A stretch of DNA of 64,000 bases from Flavobacterium cheniae (lineage in GTDB: Bacteria; Bacteroidota; Bacteroidia; Flavobacteriales; Flavobacteriaceae), in the NCBI RefSeq assembly GCF_004363695.1, contig NZ_SNZC01000004.1, positions 124,001 to 188,000 of the forward strand, in the 5' to 3' direction. The notes below the pieces were generated by a model. That model had not been told where the DNA came from. It saw nothing but the letters and a program-made list of their open reading frames with translations, and did no database searches. Shown piece by piece: positions 53,836 to 60,315 of the stretch. A program made the translations under genes and the position numbers. Every line of letters begins with the position of its first letter. The stretch's first letter is position 1.

Positions 53836-55921
53836 ATTTAAGTTTTTCTTCGATTGCTTTAAGCCTTTTTTCTAAAGCTTCGTTTTTTTGTTTTTGAAGT
53901 TCTAATTCTAGTTTTAATGCTTCAATTGTTTTTTGCTGTTCTTGTATTGATTTTACAATTGGAACAACAAATTCAGCATAACGTAAACTGTAAAAATCAT
54001 TTTGGTTTTTAGGTACATCCACGCCACTAAAATCGTAGTTTGCTTTTTTAGCTGTTTCTTCAACATCTTGTGCAATAAATCCAGAATATCTTATAGTGTT
54101 GTTTTGGCTTTTTGGATCAATAGCTTTGAAATTATAATTATAAGTGACAGGTTTTAGATTTAAAATAAAATCTAATCCTACAACATTATTTTGTATGTTC
54201 TCTTTCAAGCGTCCATCTGATAAATTAGACCATCCAACAGCCCCGCCAATACTTGTAATATCAAAATTACCAAGTCTAATTTGATTGTCTCCCGAAATAT
54301 ATGCGTTAAATCCAATTGCAGTTGAATTGTTGTAATCTCCAGAATTGTAAGCATTGTAACCAATGGCGGTATTGTGATTTCCAGTATTATTTGAAATTAA
54401 CCCATTGTTTCCAATGCTTGTATTAAAAGAGCCATTAATGTTGTTAAATAAGGAATTGTTTCCCAATGAAACATTGTGGTTTCCTGAAGTAGTATTTGAC
54501 AAGGAATTGTAGCCCAAACTTACATTGTTTTCTCCTATATTGTTGTTTTTAGAAGCATTGTTTCCTATGCTAGTATTGAAACTTCCAGTTGTATTATTTT
54601 CCAATGAATTTGCTCCAACAGCTACATTATTATTTCCAGTAGTGTTTGATTTTAAGGTGAATTCTCCAAAACCTGAATTGTAATTTCCAGTATTTGCAAA
54701 TAAAGATTGGTTTCCAAAAGCTGAATTTCCTATTCCAGCGGTTGAACTAAACAAAGCATTGTTCCCAAAAGCACTATTGTTATTTCCTGATATATTATTA
54801 TACAAACTATTGAAACCAATAGCCGTATTGTTTGAGCCAGAATCGTTGTTATATAGCGAGTAGCTTCCTATTCCAGTATTCTGATTCCCTGTTTTTGATT
54901 TATACAAAGAAAAAGAACCAACAGCAGTATTCTGAAAGCCTATGGTGTTATTGTTTAAAGAATTATTACCAATTGAAGTGTTTTGAGATCCTGTTGTGTT
55001 GAAACTTAAGGATGCTAAACCAATTCCAACGTTATTGTTTCCGGTTGAATTAGCTGTTAAAGTGTAAGAGCCTAATCCGGTATTATTGTTTCCGCTAGTG
55101 TTACTATAAAGTGAATAAGTTCCAATGGCAACATTATAATTTCCATTAGTGTTGTTATATAAACTATTAGTCCCTAAAGTAGAATTTTCATTTCCTGAAA
55201 TATTCATCAACAATGAGTTTGATCCAATTGCTGTGTTGGAGTTTCCCGTAGTATTATTGTTTAAAGAATATATTCCTAATGCTGTGTTGGAGTTTCCAAC
55301 TGTATTATTTGTCATGGCTTGAGCACCCATTGCACTGTTAGAAAAACCCGTAGTATTGTTTTTCAAGGTGTTAAATCCAATAGCTGTATTTGAATTTCCA
55401 TTAGTGGTACTACTTAATGAAAAACTACCAAAAGCAGTATTGTTAGAGCTACTCCCGATTGGCTTATACGAATTGTTTCCAAAAGAAGTATTGTTGATAG
55501 CTATAATTCCAGAATGGTTGTTATTTCTTCTAAAAATGAAGTCCGTATTATCTTTAGTTCCAATGTAATTGTTGTTTGGATTGGTATTCGTGTTTCCATT
55601 TATCAACCAAACATTTTTTGTGTTTGTTACAGAACTCCATGAAGTAGTATTGTTGTCCCAATAATAAAAGCCTGGTGCGTTATTACCTGCTGTTGTTGTA
55701 AGATAAATTAACAAACCATTTTGATCGCTTGTTGGATTAATAGCTGGAAAATTATTAACTCTTGGAATTAGAATTCCATCCGTGTTTGATGGTAAGTTAC
55801 TGTCAGTTGCTACAATATCTAATGTGGATTTTGGATTTGTAGTGTTAATTCCAATTTGTGAAAAAACTTTGAAACTATTAAATAAAGTCACAAAAAAGAA
55901 TATTTGTATAAAGGTTTTCAT
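53834..55921 (-). CDS. Fibre-like protein with 17-residue repeats and S74 chaperone domain
   Basis: A 695-residue secreted protein. Signal peptide to about residue 21 (FKVFSQ); an N-terminal module with GINTTNPKSTLDIVATDSNL and GLLIYLTTTAGNNAPGFYYW; about 21 near-perfect 17-residue repeats (residues 161-516, consensus NTAIGxNSLxNNTTGNx), similar to the beta-roll of YadA-type heads; then a C-terminal intramolecular chaperone of the peptidase S74 type (SDGRLKENIQNNVVGLDFIL, YSGFIAQDVEE, SLRYAEFVVPIVKSIQEQQK) and a coiled-coil end (LELELQKQKNEALEKRLKAI). Such proteins form trimeric fibres or adhesins and may cleave themselves. No type IX sorting domain is visible. Confidence 0.85.
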   Translation of the reverse strand: MKTFIQIFFFVTLFNSFKVFSQIGINTTNPKSTLDIVATDSNLPSNTDGILIPRVNNFPAINPTSDQNGLLIYLTTTAGNNAPGFYYWDNNTTSWSSVTNTKNVWLINGNTNTNPNNNYIGTKDNTDFIFRRNNNHSGIIAINNTSFGNNSYKPIGSSSNNTAFGSFSLSSTTNGNSNTAIGFNTLKNNTTGFSNSAMGAQAMTNNTVGNSNTALGIYSLNNNTTGNSNTAIGSNSLLMNISGNENSTLGTNSLYNNTNGNYNVAIGTYSLYSNTSGNNNTGLGSYTLTANSTGNNNVGIGLASLSFNTTGSQNTSIGNNSLNNNTIGFQNTAVGSFSLYKSKTGNQNTGIGSYSLYNNDSGSNNTAIGFNSLYNNISGNNNSAFGNNALFSSTAGIGNSAFGNQSLFANTGNYNSGFGEFTLKSNTTGNNNVAVGANSLENNTTGSFNTSIGNNASKNNNIGENNVSLGYNSLSNTTSGNHNVSLGNNSLFNNINGSFNTSIGNNGLISNNTGNHNTAIGYNAYNSGDYNNSTAIGFNAYISGDNQIRLGNFDITSIGGAVGWSNLSDGRLKENIQNNVVGLDFILNLKPVTYNYNFKAIDPKSQNNTIRYSGFIAQDVEETAKKANYDFSGVDVPKNQNDFYSLRYAEFVVPIVKSIQEQQKTIEALKLELELQKQKNEALEKRLKAIEEKLK
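54266..55441 (-). repeat. 51-bp coding repeats (17-residue units)
   Basis: About 21 tandem units coding for the beta-roll of the fibre, with a 16-residue unit near NSAFGNQSLFANTGNY. Units vary in sequence but keep N, G and hydrophobic positions. The last part (after residue 516) departs from the 17-residue period. Confidence 0.8.
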
Positions 55922-55961
55922 TAAAAATGAATTTTTTGCTAAAGTATAAAATCCGTAATTA

Positions 55962-55997
55962 AAAAACCCATTTATTCGAAAATAAATGGGTTTAACT
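55962..55997 (-). terminator. Intrinsic terminator after metK
   Basis: AAACCCATTTAT (55964-55975) pairs with ATAAATGGGTTT (55982-55993); on the minus strand a T run follows the stem. It ends the metK transcript 24 bases after the stop. Confidence 0.85.
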
Positions 55998-56017
55998 ATT
56001 TTGTATTCAGCAGATTC

Positions 56018-57268
56018 TTAGATATTAAAAGCTGCTTTTACTTTGTCTACGAAATCTAATTTTTCCCAAGTAAATAACTCAACAGAAACAGTTTTTGTTA
56101 AGCCTCCTGGAGCAGAAAACGTTTTGGTTACAGTTTCTGGGGTTCTTCCCATATGTCCGTAAGCAGCTGTTTCGCTGTAGATTGGATTTCTTAATTTTAA
56201 ACGTTGTTCAATAAAGTAAGGACGCATATCAAAAATGCTTTCTACTACTTTGCTGATTTCTCCGTCAGTTAAGTTTACTTTTGCAGTTCCGTATGTGTTT
56301 ACGTTGATCGATGTTGGCTCAGCAACTCCAATTGCATAAGAAACTTGTACTAAAATTTCGTCAGCTACACCAGCAGCTACTAAATTTTTAGCAATATGAC
56401 GTGTAGCATAAGCAGCAGAACGGTCTACTTTAGATGGGTCTTTTCCAGAGAAAGCACCACCACCGTGAGCACCTTTTCCACCATAAGTGTCTACAATAAT
56501 TTTTCTACCTGTTAAGCCAGTATCTCCGTGAGGTCCTCCAATTACGAATTTTCCTGTAGGGTTAATATGGTATTTAATAGCATCATTAAATAAATGAGCG
56601 TATTGAGGATTTTTAGCGATTACTCTTGGAATCAAAATTTCAATAATGTCTTTTTTGATTTTAGCTAACATCGTTGGTTCATCAGCAAAATCATCGTGTT
56701 GAGTTGAAACTACAATAGCATCAATACGAACAGGCTTGTTATCATCAGAATATTCTAAAGTAACTTGAGATTTAGCGTCTGGACGTAAGTAAGTGATTTC
56801 GTTGTTTTCTCTTCTTAAATCCGCTAAATCTTGTAATAGTTGATGAGACAATTTCAATGCTAACGGCATGAATTCAGCAGTTTCGTTTGTAGCGTAACCA
56901 AACATCATTCCTTGGTCACCAGCGCCTTGCTCTTCTTTACTTGCTCTGTCAACTCCTTGATTAATATCGGCAGATTGTTCGTGAATAGCAGATAAAACGC
57001 CACAAGAATTTGCTTCGAACATATATTCGCTTTTCGTGTAACCAATTTTCTTGATTACATCTCTCGCGATAGTTTGTACATCTAAATAAGTGTTTGATTT
57101 TACTTCTCCAGCTAAAATTACTTGACCTGTTGTAACTAATGTTTCACAAGCTACTTTTGACTCAGGGTCAAATGCTAAAAAGTTATCAATTAATGCGTCT
57201 GAAATTTGATCCGCAACTTTGTCAGGATGTCCTTCACTCACTGATTCTGACGTAAATAAATAAGCCAT
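56018..57268 (-). CDS. metK: S-adenosylmethionine synthetase
   Basis: A 416-residue enzyme making S-adenosylmethionine from methionine and ATP. All three domains are recognisable: [20 protein letters not shown] at the N-terminus, [16 protein letters not shown] in the centre, and [20 protein letters not shown] plus [20 protein letters not shown] near the C-terminal half. It is divergent from the methionine biosynthesis operon, so product and precursor genes share one 369-base regulatory gap. The metK leader contains a candidate structured RNA and the promoter is a clear TTTG-N19-TACATTTG. Confidence 0.97.
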   Translation of the reverse strand: MAYLFTSESVSEGHPDKVADQISDALIDNFLAFDPESKVACETLVTTGQVILAGEVKSNTYLDVQTIARDVIKKIGYTKSEYMFEANSCGVLSAIHEQSADINQGVDRASKEEQGAGDQGMMFGYATNETAEFMPLALKLSHQLLQDLADLRRENNEITYLRPDAKSQVTLEYSDDNKPVRIDAIVVSTQHDDFADEPTMLAKIKKDIIEILIPRVIAKNPQYAHLFNDAIKYHINPTGKFVIGGPHGDTGLTGRKIIVDTYGGKGAHGGGAFSGKDPSKVDRSAAYATRHIAKNLVAAGVADEILVQVSYAIGVAEPTSINVNTYGTAKVNLTDGEISKVVESIFDMRPYFIEQRLKLRNPIYSETAAYGHMGRTPETVTKTFSAPGGLTKTVSVELFTWEKLDFVDKVKAAFNI

Positions 57269-57293
57269 AATAAATTATTTTTTAAAATTTAGC

Positions 57294-57385
57294 GAGGAAA
57301 AATAATTGCAGAGATTGCGTAAAGGAGTAGTAATACTGCTTTAGCATTTTTTTAATGAGGTTGCAATCAGTTCAAATTTTTCCTC
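57294..57385 (-). ncRNA. Candidate structured leader RNA of metK
   Basis: Read on the minus strand from just after the predicted transcription start. A 9-bp closing helix pairs GAGGAAAAA (57385-57377) with TTTTTCCTC (57302-57294); a second helix pairs GATTGC (57368-57363) with GCAATC (57318-57313). An alternative pairing of the first GAGG with an internal CCTC (57360-57357) would compete with the closing helix. GCAACC and TGCTAAAGC recall the SAM-I riboswitch core, but the kink-turn region and the GG partner of ACC are missing, so I call it only a candidate, perhaps a divergent SAM sensor. Confidence 0.45.
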
Positions 57386-57399
57386 TTTGTTTTCGTTTG

Positions 57400-57430
57400 C
57401 AAATGTATGAAATGAAATTGAATTCCAAAT
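57400..57430 (-). promoter_or_regulatory. metK promoter
   Basis: On the minus strand TTTG, 19 bases, then TACATTTG (57407-57400), a textbook match. It predicts a leader of about 125 bases beginning just before the candidate structured RNA. Confidence 0.7.
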
Positions 57431-57604
57431 AGTTGTTCACTTTTTTTTATAGTTTATTAATTGAAGAATTATGAAACCGTCTTTTTTATAGATTATTTTT
57501 CCATTAATAATTCATTTTTAATGAAAATAAATCCATTTTATTTAATTTAAACAACAAAATTTAGAAAAATAATCTATTTATTTTTTTATTGTAGAAAATA
57601 AATC

Positions 57605-57612
57605 TAATTTTG
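57605..57612 (+). promoter_or_regulatory. -7 promoter box of the methionine operon
   Basis: TAATTTTG, an exact TAnnTTTG match, 25 bases before the leader-peptide start. The -33 region is T-rich without a clear TTTG. The gap 57431-57604 between this and the metK promoter is AT-rich and shows nothing else. Confidence 0.6.
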
Positions 57613-57637
57613 CCCTGTCAAATTAAAAGAAAAGAAA

Positions 57638-57706
57638 ATGAACTTTACAATGTGCAATATGTGTATGATGATGTGGAATAATCCGCAGAGGAAACCTATT
57701 GCATAA
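57638..57706 (+). CDS. Met/Cys-rich leader peptide (attenuator)
   Basis: A 22-codon ORF beginning MNFTMCNMCMMMW and ending PQRKPIA: six Met and two Cys codons, including three Met codons in a row, placed just before a terminator hairpin and the methionine operon. Codons 17-18 contain CAGAGG (57686-57691), which can pair with CCTCTG of the terminator's 5' arm. This is the layout of a transcription attenuator: a ribosome stalled at Met codons would leave CAGAGG free to form the antiterminator, while one that reaches the stop would cover it. Confidence 0.72.
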   Translation: MNFTMCNMCMMMWNNPQRKPIA

Positions 57707-57731
57707 TTTTAAAAGTAAATTAATTCAATAT

Positions 57732-57758
57732 AACCTCTGTCGAAAGCAGAGGTTTTTT
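57732..57758 (+). terminator. Attenuator terminator of the methionine operon
   Basis: AACCTCTG (57732-57739) pairs with CAGAGGTT (57747-57754), followed by six T. The 5' arm can instead pair with CAGAGG in the leader peptide ORF. It stands between the promoter and metY, so read-through is needed for expression. Confidence 0.8.
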
Positions 57759-57774
57759 ATTTCTAAAAATTAAA

Positions 57775-57831
57775 ATGAACATGAAAATAGCAATTTACAA
57801 TCCAAGACGATGTTGTCGAATGTGTAGCTGA
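57775..57831 (+). CDS. Second, Cys-rich leader peptide
   Basis: An 18-codon ORF, MNMKIAIYNPRRCCRMCS, between the attenuator and metY: three Cys and three Met codons, with a CCRMC cluster at the end. I see no second T-ended hairpin after it, so if it regulates, it may do so by affecting translation or RNA stability. Its NPRR recalls NPQR in the first leader. It could also be a remnant of a duplicated attenuator. Confidence 0.5.
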   Translation: MNMKIAIYNPRRCCRMCS

Positions 57832-57896
57832 ATCAAACTCAGTAAAATCAAAAAAATACATTTAAAAAATACAATAACATCAAAAATAAAAATATC

Positions 57897-59189
57897 ATGA
57901 GCACAAATAAATTTGCAACAAACGCATTACACGCAGGACACGATACCACCAAAAACGCAGGAACAAGAGCCGTGCCAATTTACCAAACCACATCATACGT
58001 TTTTAATAACTCAGATCACGCAGCCAATCTTTTTGGTTTAGCTGAAGCTGGGTTTATTTACACTCGATTAAATAATCCAACAAACGACATCTTAGAACAA
58101 CGTTTGGCCAAATTAGAAGGAGGAATTGGAGCTGTGGTAACCGCTTCAGGAACCGCAGCCATCTCAACAGCTTTGTTAACTTTATTAAAAGCGGGCGACC
58201 ACATCGTAGCTTCTAACAGTTTATATGGTGGAACTTACAATTTATTAAACGTGACTTTGCCAAGATTAGGCATCACAACGACCTTCGTAGATCCATCAAA
58301 TCCTGAGAATTTCTTAAACGCAGCACAAGAAAATACCCGAGTGTTCTTCGCTGAAAGTTTAGGAAATCCAAAATTAGATGTACTCGATTTAAAAGCCATT
58401 TCAAAAGCCGCACAAACCTACAAAGTGCCTTTTATTGTGGATAATACAGTGGCAACTCCATTTTTGCTAAACCCAATAGAACACGGAGCAAACATCGTAA
58501 TTCATTCCTTAACCAAATACATCGGTGGAAATGGAACTTCTCTTGGAGGTGTCATCATCGATGCAGGAAATTTCGATTGGAGCAACGGAAAATTCCCAGA
58601 ATTCACAGAACCTTCAGCAGGTTATCACGGATTAAAATATTATGAAGTTTTAGGTGCTGCATCGTTCATTGCAAAAGTTAGAATCGAAGGTTTACGCGAC
58701 TTAGGAGCTTCGTTAAGTCCATTTAATGCATTTCAAATTATTCAAGGATTAGAAACATTGGCTATCCGAATCAAAAAGCACAGTGAAAATGCTTTGGAAT
58801 TAGCCAAATGGTTGCAAAAACGTTCAGAAGTGGCTTGGGTAAATTATCCAGGATTAATTTCTTCAAAATATTACGATTTAGCGCAACAATATTTACCAGA
58901 AGGACAAAGTGGTATCGTAACTTTTGGATTAAAAGGTGGTTATGAAGCCGCTAAAAAAGTAGCTGATGAAACTCAATTTTTCTCTTTGTTGGCAAATATT
59001 GGCGACACAAAATCATTAATCATTCATCCAGCAAGTACAACGCACCAACAATTGTCAGAAGAACAACAAATCACAACGGGAGTAACGAAAGATTTAATTC
59101 GTTTATCAGTTGGTTTAGAAGATATTGAAGACTTGAAAGCCGATTTGCAAAGTGTTTTCGAAAAATTGCCAGTTCAAAATTTAGTTTAG
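57897..59189 (+). CDS. metY: O-acetylhomoserine sulfhydrylase
   Basis: A 430-residue PLP enzyme that makes homocysteine from O-acetylhomoserine and sulfide (long form of the Cys/Met metabolism family). Landmarks: FATNALHAGHDTTKNAGTRA, PIYQTTSYVF, YTRLNNPTNDILEQRLAKLE, ASGTAAISTALLTLLKAGDH, and the PLP lysine in VIHSLTKYIGGNGTSLGG. The C-terminus has LANIGDTKSLIIHPASTTH. It is the first structural gene after the Met/Cys leader attenuator. Downstream are the gene supplying its substrate (metX), the aspartokinase-homoserine dehydrogenase fusion and a second PLP enzyme. A terminator-like hairpin separates it from metX. Confidence 0.93.
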   Translation: MSTNKFATNALHAGHDTTKNAGTRAVPIYQTTSYVFNNSDHAANLFGLAEAGFIYTRLNNPTNDILEQRLAKLEGGIGAVVTASGTAAISTALLTLLKAGDHIVASNSLYGGTYNLLNVTLPRLGITTTFVDPSNPENFLNAAQENTRVFFAESLGNPKLDVLDLKAISKAAQTYKVPFIVDNTVATPFLLNPIEHGANIVIHSLTKYIGGNGTSLGGVIIDAGNFDWSNGKFPEFTEPSAGYHGLKYYEVLGAASFIAKVRIEGLRDLGASLSPFNAFQIIQGLETLAIRIKKHSENALELAKWLQKRSEVAWVNYPGLISSKYYDLAQQYLPEGQSGIVTFGLKGGYEAAKKVADETQFFSLLANIGDTKSLIIHPASTTHQQLSEEQQITTGVTKDLIRLSVGLEDIEDLKADLQSVFEKLPVQNLV

Positions 59190-59204
59190 GTTTTTGTTTG
59201 TTTT

Positions 59205-59243
59205 AAGGCTGCCGATAGACCTACCTAATGGCAGCCTTTTTTT
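59205..59243 (+). terminator. Internal terminator between metY and metX
   Basis: AAGGCTGCC (59205-59213) pairs perfectly with GGCAGCCTT (59230-59238), loop of 16 bases, followed by seven T. It lies inside the apparent operon and would reduce transcription of the distal genes unless overridden. Confidence 0.8.
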
Positions 59244-59253
59244 AAAAAGAAAG

Positions 59254-60219
59254 ATGAGTAAAATTCAAAAAATAGTGTTTCAAAATGTTCCATTGCAAAA
59301 TGGTGTGGTGCAAGCAAAGGTGATTTTATCCTATCAACTGTTTGGGCAACCAGTTGGTTCTGCACCTTTGGTAGTGGTGAATCATGCTTTAACTGGAAAT
59401 TCGCAAGTAATTGGTGAAAACGGTTGGTGGCAATCGTTAATTGGTGATGATAAAATTATTGACACCAAAAAGTATGCGGTTTTAGCCTTCAATATTCCTG
59501 GAAACGGTTATCATGATGAAGAAAATTTAATTGAGAACTATCAAGATTTCACTACTTACGATGTGGCTAATTTATTTTGGAAAGGAATCGATTCGTTTAA
59601 AGTGAATCAAGTTTTTGCGGTAATTGGTGGAAGTTTAGGCGGAGCAATTGCGTGGGAAATGGCTGCAATTCGACCAAAAGCGATTGCGAATTTAATTCCG
59701 GTAGCAACAAGTTGGAAAGCTTCTGATTGGTTGATTGGAAATGTGTTAATTCAAGATTTGATTCTGAATAATTCTGAAAATCCAATTCACGATGCCAGAA
59801 TTCACGCCATGTTATTGTATAGAACACCCGAATCATTGCAAGCAAAGTTTCACACCAAATTGCAAAATTCGGAAGGATTGTTTCAAGTGGAAAGTTGGTT
59901 GTTACATCACGGAGAAAAATTACAAAACCGATTTCAGCTTTCGGCCTATAAACTCATGAATCATTTATTGAAAACTACCGATATTTTTAAAAACAAAAAT
60001 CAAGTAGAAGTCATAAAAAGTATCACTTCCAACATTCATTTAATTAGTGTGGATACCGATTATTTTTTTACAGCAAACGAAATCAAAATAGCTTTTCAGG
60101 AAGTCAAAAACTACAAAAACAATGCATTTTATCACGAAATCAAATCCATTCACGGACACGATGCTTTCTTGATAGAATTTGAACAACTAAACAACATACT
60201 TAAACCTATATTTAATTAA
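59254..60219 (+). CDS. metX: Homoserine O-acetyltransferase
   Basis: A 321-residue alpha/beta-hydrolase-fold enzyme. The oxyanion-region VVVNHALTGNSQV, the nucleophile Ser in VIGGSLGGAIAWEM, an Asp in ISVDTDYFF and the His in IHGHDAFLIEF give the expected triad. It acetylates homoserine to feed the O-acetylhomoserine sulfhydrylase encoded upstream. I start at 59254 (MSKIQKIVFQNV), since the longer frame from 59194 runs through the terminator hairpin. Length is a little below the usual 350-380 residues of MetX. A 25-codon ORF follows 7 bases later. Confidence 0.88.
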   Translation: MSKIQKIVFQNVPLQNGVVQAKVILSYQLFGQPVGSAPLVVVNHALTGNSQVIGENGWWQSLIGDDKIIDTKKYAVLAFNIPGNGYHDEENLIENYQDFTTYDVANLFWKGIDSFKVNQVFAVIGGSLGGAIAWEMAAIRPKAIANLIPVATSWKASDWLIGNVLIQDLILNNSENPIHDARIHAMLLYRTPESLQAKFHTKLQNSEGLFQVESWLLHHGEKLQNRFQLSAYKLMNHLLKTTDIFKNKNQVEVIKSITSNIHLISVDTDYFFTANEIKIAFQEVKNYKNNAFYHEIKSIHGHDAFLIEFEQLNNILKPIFN

Positions 60220-60226
60220 AAACACA

Positions 60227-60304
60227 ATGAAATCGCTCACAAAACTATTTGCGGAAGCAAAATCAAATAAAAAAGCGATACCATTTGTTACCAATAAAAA
60301 ATAA
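60227..60304 (+). CDS. Very small ORF (25 aa) within the met operon
   Basis: ATG at 60227 to TAA at 60304; begins MKSLTKLFAEAKSNKKAIP and ends FVTNKK, basic and with no signal sequence. It fits exactly between metX (7 bases) and the next gene (11 bases), which favours translation, though chance in an AT-rich gap is possible. It has no Met- or Cys-rich control stretch. No known function. Confidence 0.35.
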   Translation: MKSLTKLFAEAKSNKKAIPFVTNKK

Positions 60305-60315
60305 AATCTAAACAA

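Noticed and set aside
54266..55441. Regular about 51-bp spacing that might suggest a CRISPR array or satellite
   Set aside because: The repeats stay in one open frame, vary at codon level and encode a known beta-roll pattern with signal peptide and S74 domain.
57294..57385. Calling a SAM-I riboswitch outright
   Set aside because: Only two short core-like motifs match; the kink-turn and a proper P4 are missing, so it is given only as a candidate structured leader.
59194..59253. Longer start for metX
   Set aside because: This region is the intercistronic terminator; the family-like sequence starts at 59254.
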